Shown: positions 35,233 to 45,207, numbered from the stretch's first letter. The stretch: DNA of 64,000 bases from Streptomyces sp. NBC_01198 (GCF_036010485.1 NZ_CP108568.1:248001-312000); one strand, 5' to 3'. Numbers and translations: made by a program. Notes: generated from the sequence alone by a model not told the origin.

Positions 35233-35371
35233 GGCCCGGCGCGGCGGGCACCCCACCATGGTGCCCGCCGACATGCCGTCCCCGGCAGGTGCATGCTCCG
35301 GCCACATGTCCACCCGGACCCAGCACTTCTACGGTGTGCGCAACAATCCACCGTTCCGGGAGCCGGTCACC

Positions 35372-36616
35372 ATGCGTCGCAGCAGCACATCGAGCACGTA
35401 CCGCACCAGATCCGTCCCCGCGCTTGCGCTGCTGGCCGCCGCCGTCCTGCTGGCAGGGCTGACGGGCTGCAGCAAGGCGGGGACGGCGGGCAGTTCGTCC
35501 GCGGGCAAGGACGGCAGCGCCGCCGTCGACGTGGGCCTGGTCTACTCGCGCAGCGGGCCGCTCGCCGCCTACGGCAAGCAGTACATCGAGGGGTTCAACG
35601 CCGGTCTGGACTACGCCACCCACGGCACCGGCAAGGCGGCCGGCCACCCGATCCGCCTCACCGAGCAGGACGACGCGGGCGACCCGGCCAAGGCGGTCGC
35701 CGCGGCCAAGACGCTTATCGGCAAGGGCACGAAGATCATCGCGGGCACCACGGACTCCGGCGTGGCGCTGCAACTGGCGCCGCTGGCCGCGCAGAACCAC
35801 GTGCTCTACATCGCAGGCCCCGCCGCGACCGACGCCCTGACCGGCATGAACGCCTACACCTTCCGCTCCGGACGGCAGTCCTACCAGGACATCCTCACCG
35901 CCGGTTCGCTGCTCGGCGGCTCACGCGGCAAGAAGGTCGTGGTGCTCACCCAGAACTCGGCCTTCGGCCAGGCGAATGTGGCCGCGGTCAAGGAGGTGCT
36001 GGGCACTGGCCGGGGCGCGATCGTCGACTCGGTGCTCGCGCCGCCCAGCGCGGGCGACCTGACGCCGTTCGCGCAGCAGGTCAAGTCCAAGAAGCCGGAC
36101 CTGGTGTTCGTGGCATGGGCCGGGGCGAGCGCGCCGGCGCTGTGGACGGCGCTTGACCAGCAGGGCGTGGTGGCCTCGACGAAGGTGGTGACCGGCCTGG
36201 CCGGCGTCGCCTCGTACCCGCTGTTCGGCGCGGCGGGCTCCAAGGTGTCCTTCCTGGCGCACTACTTCCCCGGTGCGGCCGGCAATCCGGTGGAGAAGGC
36301 GATGCTGGACGGCATCACCAAGGCCGGTGGCACTCCCGACCTGTTCAGCCCGGACGGCTTCACCGCGGCACAGATGATCGTGCACGCGGTGGAGTCGGGC
36401 GGCGCCACCGATCCGACGGCGATGGCGAAGGCGCTGGCGGGCTGGTCGTTCCAGGGTCCCAAGGGCGACGAGCAGATCAGGACGGTGGACCACGCGCTGC
36501 TGCAGCCGATGTTCACCGCGACGCTGACCGGCGCCGGCGCTGCCGCGAAGCCCGAGCTGATCAGCCGGCTGCCGAAGGACGCGGTCACGCCGCCCTCGAA
36601 GCAGATGGCAGGCTGA
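35372..36616 (+). CDS. livK: Branched-chain amino acid ABC transporter substrate-binding lipoprotein
   Basis: 414 residues from an ATG at 35372 with CGGGAG upstream. A lipoprotein signal ends in LAGLTGC. The mature part is a type I periplasmic-binding fold (VGLVYSRSGPLAAYGKQYIE, then RLTEQDDAGDPAKAVAAAKT). LivK-type proteins bind branched-chain or other amino acids, amides or aromatic acids, so the ligand is open. First gene of a five-gene operon with ATPases and permeases following with no gaps or with overlaps. Confidence 0.9.
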   Translation: MRRSSTSSTYRTRSVPALALLAAAVLLAGLTGCSKAGTAGSSSAGKDGSAAVDVGLVYSRSGPLAAYGKQYIEGFNAGLDYATHGTGKAAGHPIRLTEQDDAGDPAKAVAAAKTLIGKGTKIIAGTTDSGVALQLAPLAAQNHVLYIAGPAATDALTGMNAYTFRSGRQSYQDILTAGSLLGGSRGKKVVVLTQNSAFGQANVAAVKEVLGTGRGAIVDSVLAPPSAGDLTPFAQQVKSKKPDLVFVAWAGASAPALWTALDQQGVVASTKVVTGLAGVASYPLFGAAGSKVSFLAHYFPGAAGNPVEKAMLDGITKAGGTPDLFSPDGFTAAQMIVHAVESGGATDPTAMAKALAGWSFQGPKGDEQIRTVDHALLQPMFTATLTGAGAAAKPELISRLPKDAVTPPSKQMAG

Positions 36617-36619
36617 TCG

Positions 36620-37363
36620 GTGGCCCCCGTACTGCGGGTGCGCGACCTGGAGTGGTCGGTGGGCGGCGCGACCATCGTGGACGAGGTGTCCTTCGAGGCG
36701 CACGAGGGCGAGTTCCTCGCCTTCATCGGTCCCAACGGCGCCGGCAAGACCTCGCTGTTCAACCTGATCAGCGGACTCGTGCCGGCCACCCGGGGGTCGA
36801 TCAGGCTCGACGGGGCGGAGGTGACGGCCGAGAGCGTGCCCGCCAGGGCGCGGCGCGGACTCGGCCGCACGTTCCAGACCTCCAGCCTGTGGCCGGCGAT
36901 GACGGTCGCCGACCACGTACGGCTGGCGGCGCAGGCGGCGTCCGGCGGTTCGTACCGGATCTGGCGGCGCGCGTCCGGCTACGCCGGCCAGGTCGGGCGG
37001 GTGCTGGAGCGCACCGGTCTCGCGCACCGGGCCGACGTACCGTCCGCCGAGCTGTCGCACGGCGAGAAACGCAAGCTGGAGCTGGCGGTGCTGCTGGTCG
37101 GTGAACCGCGGCTGATGCTGCTCGACGAGCCGATGGCCGGGGTGAGCGCAGAGGAGGTGCCCGCGCTGACCGGCCTGATCCGCTCGCTGCACCGCGAGGA
37201 GGGCAGGACCGTGCTGATGGTGGAGCACCACATGGACGTACTGCTTGGCCTGGCGGACCGGTTGGCGGTCATGCACCACGGAACCCTGCTGGCGCTCGAC
37301 ACCCCGCAGACGGTCACCGCCGACCCGGTCGTCCAGCAGGCCTATCTCGGGGAGGCGTTGTGA
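36620..37363 (+). CDS. livG: LivG-type ABC transporter ATPase
   Basis: 247 residues from a GTG at 36620, 3 nt after livK. Walker A is GPNGAGKTS, the signature is LSHGEKRKLELA and Walker B is LMLLDEPMAGV, with the H-loop His in MVEHHMD. The signature Ser-Gly-Gly is replaced by SHGE, as is usual in LivG proteins. It forms a heterodimeric ATPase with LivF. Confidence 0.94.
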   Translation: MAPVLRVRDLEWSVGGATIVDEVSFEAHEGEFLAFIGPNGAGKTSLFNLISGLVPATRGSIRLDGAEVTAESVPARARRGLGRTFQTSSLWPAMTVADHVRLAAQAASGGSYRIWRRASGYAGQVGRVLERTGLAHRADVPSAELSHGEKRKLELAVLLVGEPRLMLLDEPMAGVSAEEVPALTGLIRSLHREEGRTVLMVEHHMDVLLGLADRLAVMHHGTLLALDTPQTVTADPVVQQAYLGEAL

Positions 37364-38202
37364 GCGCCGAACCCCTGCTGGTGGTGCGGGACCTGGCGGT
37401 GGTCATCGGCGGCCGGCACATCCTGCACGGAGTGGACCTGGAGGTCGCGCCGTCCGGGGTGACCGCGCTGCTCGGCCGGAACGGGGCGGGGAAGACCACG
37501 ACGGTGCGCGGGGTGCTCGGCCTGGTGCCGCGGACCGGCAGTGTCCGCTTCCTCGGCGAGGAGACGGTGCGGCTGCCCACCCACGCGCTGGTGCGGCGCG
37601 GTATCGGCTACGCGCCGGAGGACCGCGGCGTCTTCGCCGCGCTCACCGTCGCGGAGAACCTGCGGCTGGCGGAGCGGCCGGGCGCGGGCGAGCCCGCGTA
37701 CGCCCTGGTGCACGAACTCTTTCCCGAACTCAAGACCCGTGCACGCCAGTCGGCGGGGACGCTGTCCGGCGGCCAGCAGCAGATGGTGGCGATCGGCCGC
37801 ACCCTGCTGAACGGCAACCGGCTGATCATCGCCGACGAGCCGACCAAGGGCCTGGCGCCCAAGGTGGTCACCGAGGTGGCGCGGGTGCTGGAGCGGGCCG
37901 CGCAGGCGGTGCCGGTGCTGCTGGTGGAGCAGAACCTGGCGATGGTGCGCAGGCTCGCCGCGCACTGCGTGGTCCTCGCCGACGGCCGCACCGCGCACCG
38001 CGGCCCCGCCGCCGACCTGCTCGCCGATCCCGAGGCCACCCGGCGGCTGCTGGGCGTCGGCCGCCGTACCGCCGCCGTCACCGAGGAGCACCACATGTCA
38101 CCGCAGGACACCGGGACAGCCGCCGGGACAACCGCCGGACCCCCGGCCGGGACCGCCGGGCCGGCCGGCTCGGCGGCGGGAAACGGAAAGGCAGGGGTGT
38201 GA
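37360..38202 (+). CDS. livF: LivF-type ABC transporter ATPase with C-terminal extension
   Basis: 280 residues; the GTG at 37360 overlaps the livG stop (GTGA). Walker A is GRNGAGKTT, the signature is LSGGQQQMVAIG and Walker B is LIIADEPTKGL. A tail of about 35 residues rich in Gly, Ala, Thr and Pro (from about 245) is longer than in most LivF proteins and looks unstructured. The next start overlaps its stop. Confidence 0.94.
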   Translation: MSAEPLLVVRDLAVVIGGRHILHGVDLEVAPSGVTALLGRNGAGKTTTVRGVLGLVPRTGSVRFLGEETVRLPTHALVRRGIGYAPEDRGVFAALTVAENLRLAERPGAGEPAYALVHELFPELKTRARQSAGTLSGGQQQMVAIGRTLLNGNRLIIADEPTKGLAPKVVTEVARVLERAAQAVPVLLVEQNLAMVRRLAAHCVVLADGRTAHRGPAADLLADPEATRRLLGVGRRTAAVTEEHHMSPQDTGTAAGTTAGPPAGTAGPAGSAAGNGKAGV

Positions 38203-39089
38203 TGTCGACCGTCGTGCTGCTCGCCGTGACCGGACTCGGCCTCGGCGCCCTGTACTTCCTGGTGGCCGCGGGACTCTCGCTGATCTTCGGTCTGATGGAC
38301 GTGCTCAACTTCGCCCACGGGGGGCTGCTGTCGATCGGCGGCTACGCCACCTGGTGGGCCGCCGACGGACACCTGCCGGGGGCGGGCGGGGGCGGGCCCG
38401 GCTTCGTGCTCGCGGTCTGCTTCGGCACCGTCGTCGGCACCGCGGCCGCCATGGTCCTCGAACTCGCCCTGATCCGGCCGCTGTACGGCCGCCCGCGCGA
38501 GCAGGTGCTGGCCACTGTCGGTGTCGGCCTGGCCGTCCCCGCGCTGCTGTCGGCGATCTGGGGGCCGGACGCCCGGCCCTTCCCAGGACCGGCCGCGCTG
38601 TCCGGCACGTTCGGTCTGCTGGGAGCGCACATCCCGGTGAACCGGCTGGTGCTGATCGGCGCCGCCGCCGCGGTGCTGGTGGCGCTGCGGCTCTTCCTCG
38701 GCGGCACCCGGCACGGCCTGGTGGTGCGCGCCGGGGTGGAGGACCGGTCCATGGTCACCGCGCTCGGCATCAACGTGCGCCGCGCCTTCACCCTGGTCTT
38801 CGCGATCGGCGGGGCGGCAGCCGCGCTGGGCGGGGCGCTCGGCGGGCTCTACTACGGCTCGGTCGACCCGGGCCAGGGCACCTCGCTGCTGATCTTCGCC
38901 TTCGTCGTGGTGGTCATGGGCGGCATGGGCTCGGTCGCCGGCGCCGCGCTGGCCGCCGTCGTCGTCGGCCTGGTCCAGCAGTTCGCCAACTACTACACCG
39001 CGTCCGGCCTCGGCGACCTCGCCGTCGTCGTGCTGCTCGCCGCGCTGCTGCTGCTCAAGCCACGCGGCATCACCGGGAGGCTCGCATGA
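38202..39089 (+). CDS. livH: LivH-type ABC transporter permease
   Basis: 295 residues from an ATG at 38202 that shares a base with the livF stop (TGATG). About eight helices; LSLIFGLMDVLNFAHGGLLS is the LivH signature, and VEDRSMVTALGINVRRAFTL is the cytoplasmic EAA-like loop that contacts the ATPase. A short periplasmic loop rich in Gly follows helix 2. Confidence 0.94.
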   Translation: MSTVVLLAVTGLGLGALYFLVAAGLSLIFGLMDVLNFAHGGLLSIGGYATWWAADGHLPGAGGGGPGFVLAVCFGTVVGTAAAMVLELALIRPLYGRPREQVLATVGVGLAVPALLSAIWGPDARPFPGPAALSGTFGLLGAHIPVNRLVLIGAAAAVLVALRLFLGGTRHGLVVRAGVEDRSMVTALGINVRRAFTLVFAIGGAAAALGGALGGLYYGSVDPGQGTSLLIFAFVVVVMGGMGSVAGAALAAVVVGLVQQFANYYTASGLGDLAVVVLLAALLLLKPRGITGRLA

Positions 39090-40168
39090 CCACCGCCACG
39101 CCCGCCCGCGAGGCGGCCGCCACCGGCGAGGTGCCCGGGCCCGCCGGGTCGCTGCGCCGCTACGGCCGCTGGTGGCCGGCTGCCGCGCTGGCCGCGCTGC
39201 TCGCGGCGCCCTACAGCTCGCTGCCGCTGCCCGGGCTGCTCGACGGCCCGATCGGCAGCGCGGGCAGCCTGCAACTGCTGGCGCTGTGCCTGGTGTTCGG
39301 CGCGCTCGCGACCGGCTACGACCTGCTGCTCGGGCGCACGGGGCTGCTGTCGTTCGGGCATGCGCTGTATTTCGCCGCGGGCAGCTACGCGACCGAACTC
39401 CTCATGGCCGAGGCCGGGTTGCCGTTCGCTGCGGCCGCGGCGCTCGGGCTGTGCTGCGGTGTCGCGCTGAGCGCGGCGCTGGGCTCGGTGGCGCTGCGGG
39501 TCGGCGGGATCGCCTTCTCCATGGTCACGCTGGCCTTCGCGCAGGCCGGCTCCATCCTGGTGGAACGCGACCCGGGCGGTGTCACCGGCGGCGAGGAGGG
39601 CCGGGCCATCCCGGCCGACAGACTGCCGTCCTCGCTGGCCGGCATCGGCAACACCGCCAACCTCTACTGGATCGCCCTGGCCTACCTGGTGCTGACCCTC
39701 GCGGTGGTGCACTGGGCGGTGCGCTCCCCCACCGGCCGGGTCTGGGAGGGCATCAAGGAGAACGAGCGCCGGGTCGAGGTGCTCGGCCTGCGCCCGTACG
39801 GGTTCAAGCTGGTCGCCTTCATGCTGGCCGGTGCGCTGGCCGCCGTCGGCGGCGTGGTGCATCTGCTGCTCACCGGCGGCGCGACCCCGCAGACCACCAC
39901 GTCGGACTTCACGCTGTCGCTGCTGGTGATGGTGGTGCTCGGCGGGTCCGGGTCGCGCTGGGGGCCGCTGATCGGCGGCGTCCTCTACACCTGGGCGGAC
40001 CACCGGCTGGGCGACCTGGCGGGGTCCGGAGCGGTCTCGGACCTGCCGTCCGTCCTGCGGGTGCCGCTGTCCCAGCCGCTGTTCCTGCTGGGCGCCCTCT
40101 TCGTCGCCACCGTCGTCGCGCTGCCGGGCGGGCTCACCCGCCTGCCCGCCCGGCTGCGCGGGCGCTGA
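39086..40168 (+). CDS. livM: LivM-type ABC transporter permease
   Basis: 360 residues from an ATG at 39086 overlapping the livH stop (ATGA). A cytoplasmic N-tail of about 30 residues precedes the helices. DLLLGRTGLLSFGHALYFAA and EGIKENERRVEVLGLRPYGF (ATPase-contact loop) are LivM features. Last gene of the operon; its stop codon is inside a small hairpin shared with the convergent lyase gene. Confidence 0.94.
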   Translation: MTTATPAREAAATGEVPGPAGSLRRYGRWWPAAALAALLAAPYSSLPLPGLLDGPIGSAGSLQLLALCLVFGALATGYDLLLGRTGLLSFGHALYFAAGSYATELLMAEAGLPFAAAAALGLCCGVALSAALGSVALRVGGIAFSMVTLAFAQAGSILVERDPGGVTGGEEGRAIPADRLPSSLAGIGNTANLYWIALAYLVLTLAVVHWAVRSPTGRVWEGIKENERRVEVLGLRPYGFKLVAFMLAGALAAVGGVVHLLLTGGATPQTTTSDFTLSLLVMVVLGGSGSRWGPLIGGVLYTWADHRLGDLAGSGAVSDLPSVLRVPLSQPLFLLGALFVATVVALPGGLTRLPARLRGR

Positions 40169-40182
40169 CCGGGGGTCAGCGC
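40162..40182. terminator. Compact bidirectional terminator spanning both stop codons
   Basis: GCGCTGACC, GGG loop, GGTCAGCGC. The left arm contains the TGA of livM and the right arm contains, in reverse, the TGA of the lyase gene. 9-bp perfect stem. Confidence 0.6.
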
Positions 40183-42734
40183 AGGGTGGCGGACAGGGTG
40201 CGGCCGTAGAGCCGGTCGGTGTCCGCCACGACGGTGGTGCCGGCCGGGGTGGAGCGGACGTGGATCCCGGGCGCCGAGGTCACCGGGCGCAGGCGGCGCC
40301 CCCGCAGCTGGACCGAGACGGTGGCCCGCCCGGTGGTCGGATCGGCCAGTGCCAGCGCCACGGTGCCGTCGCGGGCTTCGCGGAGCAGCACGGACGCGGG
40401 GCCGTCGACGGTCAGGCGTCCGGCGCGGTGCAAGCCGGCGGTGAAGGTGTTCACGGCCAGCAGGCCGAGCCCCCGATGGCTCACGGCCTGGACGGCGGTG
40501 GTGTTGGCGAGGACGGCGAGCGGCCCGCGGGCGTACGACCGCAGGGTCCGCTCGGAGGCGCCGGGGACGATGGCGTAGGCCAGCGCGGTGTGCCGGGCGC
40601 CTGCTTCCTGGTGGAAGGTCAGCGTGAAGACCTGCTTGGTGACGGAGGTGTCGGGGTTGGTCAGCCGGACCGCGCGGCGGCTGCGGGTGACCGTGTCCAG
40701 GGCTACGGTCGGCGGCGGCTGGTGCGTGTCGAGCAGGACGTAGCCGACCGCGGTCCCCTGGGCGGCGTCGGCGTACCGCAGCCAGCTCAGCGGGGCGGTG
40801 CCGGTGCCGGACCAGGCGCCGCCGCCGCGCACCTCGCCGGTGAGGGCCACCGGGTCGGCGGCGCCGGCGATCCTGGCGTCGACGGTGGTGGTGACCGCGC
40901 GCCCCGCGCCGTCGCCGACGCCGGCGGCGAGCACCACGACCTCGTCGTCCAGCATGAACCACGACTTGGTGGCGTCGGCCCCGCGGTAGGCGACGAAGTC
41001 GGCGGGCAGCAGCCCGGCCTGTTTCGCGGTCCAGGCCACGTCGGGGGCCAGCACCATCGCGGCGGCGCCGTACGTACCGAGGACGGCGCCGCCCGACAGG
41101 GCGTTGGTGCCGCGCGGGAAGTACAGGTAACTGTTCTGCGACTCGGAGGACGAGGTGAAGCCGGCGGCGGGGTTGTCGTACCACTGGGTGCCGTACAGCT
41201 CGGGGACGGTCCGCCGGACCTCGACCGGGGCGGTGACGCCGGCCAGCCGGTCGGGCGGCACGGCGGTGAAGTAGTCGACGCCGAAGGCCTGCGTCTGGTC
41301 CTGCCCGGCGAGGTAGAGGTAGTGGGCGCCCGCGCCCTGGAACCACGGCATCAGGTTCTCGCCGCTCATGTACTCGTAACCGCTGATCCGGGTGGAGCTG
41401 CGGGCCAGCGCGAAGGTCCAGCCGGGGCGGCGGTGGACGCTGCGGTCCATGGCGGGGTAGGCGCTGTGCTGGGCGGCGGGGTTGATGTCGCGGGCCGGGA
41501 TCGCGGGGTCGGCCAGCAGGTCGGCGTAGCGGGCGACGCTGACCGGGGAGACGAAGCCGGCCGGGTCGGGCGCGGCCTTCGTCACCTGCCGCAGGTATTT
41601 CGCGTAGCCGGCCAGCGCGGTGGCGCCGTCGCCGGTGGCGTAGCCCGACAGGTCGACGACCGCCTCGACCACGGCGGCCACGTCGGCGTATCCGGTGCCG
41701 GTCCTGGACAGCGCCCGGCCCTTGACGATCTCGGACATCCAGCCCTCGACGATCAGCGGCGCGAAGCTGCCGGCCACCCAGCCGGCGACGACGCCGGGCA
41801 GGTCGCCCTCGGCGGGGACGAAGCCGGTGCCGTCCAGGATCTTGACGGTCTGCACCACCCGGGTGAGCAGCCCGGTGCCGTACGAGCCGGTGTAGGCCAC
41901 CGAGGAGTGCTGGAGGAACGACCCGTCGGCGTAGAAGCCGTCGGTGACGCCGTGCTGGGGGGCGTAGGGGTCCACCGTGGCGTAGACGGTGAGCTGGTCG
42001 GCGACGGCCTTGGTGATCCGTGCGGCCTCGCCGAGCGCGGCGCCCTGCAGGATGCGGTTGGTGGTGATGTCGGCGAGGTTGGCGCCGGTGTGGAAGCGGG
42101 AGTCGAGGTCGACGTCGCCGCCCTTGCCGTTGCGCAGGTATCCGTCCATGGCGGCGACGTAGGTGGCGGTCAGGCCGGGCGCGGCCTGGTCGAGGCGGTC
42201 GGCGAGCAGGACCAGGGTGCGGCTGACGTAGGTGGAGATGCCGATCTCCCAGTTGAACCAGTTGCCGTAGTAGCCGGTCGCCTGGTCGCCGTAGTAACGG
42301 TCGTAGAGCCAGGCCAGAGCGTCGATGACGCGTTGCTGCACAGCGGTGTCGCCGAGCAGCGAGGAGCCGGGGGCGAGGGTGGCCAGCGCGATCTCGTACA
42401 GGTACTGGAAGGAGCTGGTCAGGTGCGGGTCGCTGGTGCCGAGGTCGACGCCGTGGAAGAGCTCGCCGGCGCCGGCCGCGTCCATCGCGGCGAGCCTGGC
42501 GGTGGCGGTGGACTGGAGGGCGGCGAGCTTGCCGGCCACCTCCGGGCGGGCGTTGGACTGCGGTGTGCCGCAGAATATCGCGGTGACGTTGCCGAGAAGG
42601 GTCGCCCGGTCGGTCGCGGCGGACGGCGGGGCGGCGGCGCCCGGTTCCGCGGCGGCGGCGCGTATCCGGCCGGCCAGTGCCAGCAGGGCGCCGGCCGGGG
42701 CCATCGACAGCAGGGTACGGCGGGACATCTGCAC
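40176..42734 (-). CDS. Tat-exported family 8 polysaccharide lyase
   Basis: 852 residues from a GTG at 42734, 8 nt after TTGGAG; an ATG two codons later is the alternative. A Tat signal (MSRRTLLSMAPAGALLALAG) leads in. Residues 35-390 form the alpha/alpha toroid with NWFNWEIG (catalytic Asn and aromatic patch), DGSFLQHSSVAYTGSYGTGL (catalytic His and Tyr) and later RSSTRISGYEYMSGEN (Arg and Glu). Beta-sandwich domains follow to the end. Family 8 enzymes cleave hyaluronate, chondroitin, xanthan or related uronate polymers by elimination; which one cannot be told from motifs alone. Confidence 0.92.
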   Translation of the reverse strand: MQMSRRTLLSMAPAGALLALAGRIRAAAAEPGAAAPPSAATDRATLLGNVTAIFCGTPQSNARPEVAGKLAALQSTATARLAAMDAAGAGELFHGVDLGTSDPHLTSSFQYLYEIALATLAPGSSLLGDTAVQQRVIDALAWLYDRYYGDQATGYYGNWFNWEIGISTYVSRTLVLLADRLDQAAPGLTATYVAAMDGYLRNGKGGDVDLDSRFHTGANLADITTNRILQGAALGEAARITKAVADQLTVYATVDPYAPQHGVTDGFYADGSFLQHSSVAYTGSYGTGLLTRVVQTVKILDGTGFVPAEGDLPGVVAGWVAGSFAPLIVEGWMSEIVKGRALSRTGTGYADVAAVVEAVVDLSGYATGDGATALAGYAKYLRQVTKAAPDPAGFVSPVSVARYADLLADPAIPARDINPAAQHSAYPAMDRSVHRRPGWTFALARSSTRISGYEYMSGENLMPWFQGAGAHYLYLAGQDQTQAFGVDYFTAVPPDRLAGVTAPVEVRRTVPELYGTQWYDNPAAGFTSSSESQNSYLYFPRGTNALSGGAVLGTYGAAAMVLAPDVAWTAKQAGLLPADFVAYRGADATKSWFMLDDEVVVLAAGVGDGAGRAVTTTVDARIAGAADPVALTGEVRGGGAWSGTGTAPLSWLRYADAAQGTAVGYVLLDTHQPPPTVALDTVTRSRRAVRLTNPDTSVTKQVFTLTFHQEAGARHTALAYAIVPGASERTLRSYARGPLAVLANTTAVQAVSHRGLGLLAVNTFTAGLHRAGRLTVDGPASVLLREARDGTVALALADPTTGRATVSVQLRGRRLRPVTSAPGIHVRSTPAGTTVVADTDRLYGRTLSATLR

Positions 42735-42928
42735 GGCGGACGCTCCAACGGTCGGCGGGCGGCGCCGCGTGACGGCGCCACCCGCATTGAAGCAACGTCG
42801 GCCCCACCTGTCACCGGGGGCGACAGCCGTATCGTCCACCGCACGACGATCACCAGCCGCGTCCGCGCGGCGGGCGGACCCGCCGTCCGGCCGGCCACCG
42901 CCCCGGCCGCCCGCCGCCTCCGGGCGCC

Positions 42929-43390
42929 TCAGGGCACCACGATCACCGGCCACCGCCCGGTCCTGACCAGCCGCACGCCGGCCGAGCCGAAGAGCCGGTG
43001 CCGCAGGCCCCTGGACGCGCCGATGACCACCGTGTCCGCGCGCAGCTCGTCGGCTGTCTCGGCGAGCCCGGTGGCCACGTCGGCGGCCCGCAGGATGTGG
43101 AACTCCCAGCGCGGGGCGGGTAGGCCGAGCGTGCCGGTCAGCCCGATCGCCACCCGGTGCCGCAGCTGCTCGGCCACCGCCAGGTCGTCGGCGGCGAGCA
43201 TCCACGACAGGCCGGCCAGCATCGCGGTGGAGTGCACCGGCAGGACGTGGATCACCACCAGCAGGGCGTCCTGGCGCCGGGCGAGCCCCACGGCGTAGGC
43301 GGCGGCCCGCCATGAGGAGTCGGAGTCGGCCACTCCGACCACGACTGTGCGGCCGCCGCCCCGCGGGGCGGCGGCCCGATCGAAAACCAC
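42929..43390 (-). CDS. Universal stress protein (UspA family)
   Basis: 153 residues from a GTG at 43390. TVVVGVADSDSSWRAAAYAV opens the fold and VIGASRGLRHRLFGSAGVRL matches the ATP-binding G-x-x-x-G and GS region. The final strand is RWPVIVVP. UspA-family proteins bind nucleotide and support survival under stress. It lies 19 nt after the DHA2 exporter gene on the same strand, so the two may be cotranscribed. Confidence 0.85.
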   Translation of the reverse strand: MVFDRAAAPRGGGRTVVVGVADSDSSWRAAAYAVGLARRQDALLVVIHVLPVHSTAMLAGLSWMLAADDLAVAEQLRHRVAIGLTGTLGLPAPRWEFHILRAADVATGLAETADELRADTVVIGASRGLRHRLFGSAGVRLVRTGRWPVIVVP

Positions 43391-43409
43391 GGCCTCGCCG
43401 TGCCGGTCG

Positions 43410-45095
43410 CTAGGCCACCGAGCCGTCGGGCGTCCCGCTGCCCGCGGCCTTGCCCGCCTCCGGTTCTGCCTCGTCGGGGCTGAAGGCGGCCGCCGTGGTC
43501 CGCAGCGGCACCTCCTTCAGCAGCGTGGACAGCAGCAGGGCGACCACCAGGACGCCGGCACCGACCAGGAAGGCCACGTTGATGGCCTCGGTGAAGCCGA
43601 CCTTGAAGGGGTGGCCGAGCACCGGGTCGATGTGGTTGAGGAAGGACGTGTCGTTGAGGCTTCCCGACCCGCCCGAGGTGAGCTGCTTGAGCTGGTCGGG
43701 GTGGGCGGCGGCGGCCTTGTGGAAAGCGGCGCCGCCGCGCGCGTCGGCGTAGGCGGCGGAGATCCGGCCGCCGACCACCGAGTAGACGATCGACAGGAAG
43801 ACGGCGACGCCGAGCGTGCCGCCCATCTGCCGGAAGAAGGTGGTCGACGAGGTGGCGACGCCGATGTCCCGGGGCGGCACGGCGTTCTGCATGGCCAGCA
43901 CGATGGTCTGGAAGTTGAGCCCGAGCCCGGCGCCGACCACGAACATCGCGACGTCGACGTACAGCAGGCTGCTGTCGGCGTCCATCTGCCAGAACATCAG
44001 CATGCCGGCCACCAGCAGCACGCAGCCGATGATCGGGAAGATCTTGTAGCGGCCGGTGCGCGAGGTGATCACGCCCGAGACCATGGACAGCACCATGATG
44101 CCCAGTACCAGAGGCAGCGTCAGCAGGCCCGCCCTGGTGGGCGAGTTGCCCTTGACCAGCTGGAGGTAGAGCGGGATGAGGGTGATGCCGCCGAACATCC
44201 CGATACCGATGATCGCGGACTGGGCCGAGCCCAGCGCGAAGACCCCGTTGCGGAACAGCCGCAGCGGCAGCAGCGCCTCCTCGCCGGCCCGTCGTTCGGC
44301 GAGCAGGAAGCAGACGATGCCGATCGCGCCGACGACGTAGCAGGCCAGCGCGGTGCCGCTGCCCCAGCCCCATTCGCGGCCCTGCTCGGCGATGATCAGC
44401 AGCGGCACCAGCGCGACGACCAGCGCGACCGCGCCCAGCGAGTCCACCCGGTGCGGGCGGCGGTCCTGCTTGACGTGCAGCACCTTGGCCACCACGATCA
44501 GCGCCAGGACGCCGATCGGCACGTTGACCAGGAAGATCCACCGCCAGCCGTCGATGCCGAGCAGCGAGTCCTGCCCGGCCAGCGCTCCGCCGATGACCGG
44601 GCCGAGGACGCTGGAGGTGCCGAAGACGGCCATGAAGTAGCCCTGGTACTTCGCGCGTTCCCGCGGCGGGATGATGTCGCCGATGATCGCGAAGGCCAGC
44701 GAGAACAGGCCGCCGGCGCCTATGCCCTGGAAGGCACGGAATCCGGCCAGCATGTACATCGAGGTCGACAGCATGCACAGCGCCGACCCGACGACGAAGA
44801 CCGAGATCGCGAAGAGGAAGAAGGGCTTGCGGCCGTACTGGTCGGACAGCTTGCCGTACAGCGGGGTCGCGATCGTCGAGGTGATCAGGAAGGCGGTGGT
44901 CACCCACGCCTGTGCGGTCAGGCCGTTGAGGCTCTCGCCGATCTTGTAGATGGCGGTGGAGACCACCGTCTGGTCCAGTGCGGCGAGGAACATCCCCAGC
45001 AGCAGTCCGGACAGGATGATCATGATCTGCCGGTGGGTGTAGCCCGTCGGGGGTGCGGCGGTGCCGGTCTGCGCGGCGTCTGCTTGGGCGCTCAT
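43410..45095 (-). CDS. DHA2-type 14-helix drug exporter (EmrB/QacA)
   Basis: 561 residues from an ATG at 45095. ILSGLLLGMFLAALDQTVVS, then GKLSDQYGRKPFFLFAISVF (motif A), GTSSVLGPVIGG (motif C) and WRWIFLVNVPIGVLAL are all 14-helix DHA2 features. A hydrophilic C-tail of about 25 residues ends the protein. It is a different branch from the two exporters at 5-13 kb. Substrate unknown. A universal stress protein gene follows in the same direction. It is divergent from marC with 112 nt between. Confidence 0.92.
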   Translation of the reverse strand: MSAQADAAQTGTAAPPTGYTHRQIMIILSGLLLGMFLAALDQTVVSTAIYKIGESLNGLTAQAWVTTAFLITSTIATPLYGKLSDQYGRKPFFLFAISVFVVGSALCMLSTSMYMLAGFRAFQGIGAGGLFSLAFAIIGDIIPPRERAKYQGYFMAVFGTSSVLGPVIGGALAGQDSLLGIDGWRWIFLVNVPIGVLALIVVAKVLHVKQDRRPHRVDSLGAVALVVALVPLLIIAEQGREWGWGSGTALACYVVGAIGIVCFLLAERRAGEEALLPLRLFRNGVFALGSAQSAIIGIGMFGGITLIPLYLQLVKGNSPTRAGLLTLPLVLGIMVLSMVSGVITSRTGRYKIFPIIGCVLLVAGMLMFWQMDADSSLLYVDVAMFVVGAGLGLNFQTIVLAMQNAVPPRDIGVATSSTTFFRQMGGTLGVAVFLSIVYSVVGGRISAAYADARGGAAFHKAAAAHPDQLKQLTSGGSGSLNDTSFLNHIDPVLGHPFKVGFTEAINVAFLVGAGVLVVALLLSTLLKEVPLRTTAAAFSPDEAEPEAGKAAGSGTPDGSVA

Positions 45096-45207
45096 GGGGA
45101 CTCTTTCTCCGGATCCTTGCTTGCCCTGGGCAACGATACTGCCGGATACCGGAAAGCACAGACCGCGGCGGGGTCAATACCCGGCACGCGGCCCGGAACT
45201 GCGCATC

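Noticed and set aside
40260..43298. Long plus-strand frame opposite the polysaccharide lyase
   Set aside because: Shadow of the lyase gene; no domain and no ribosome site.
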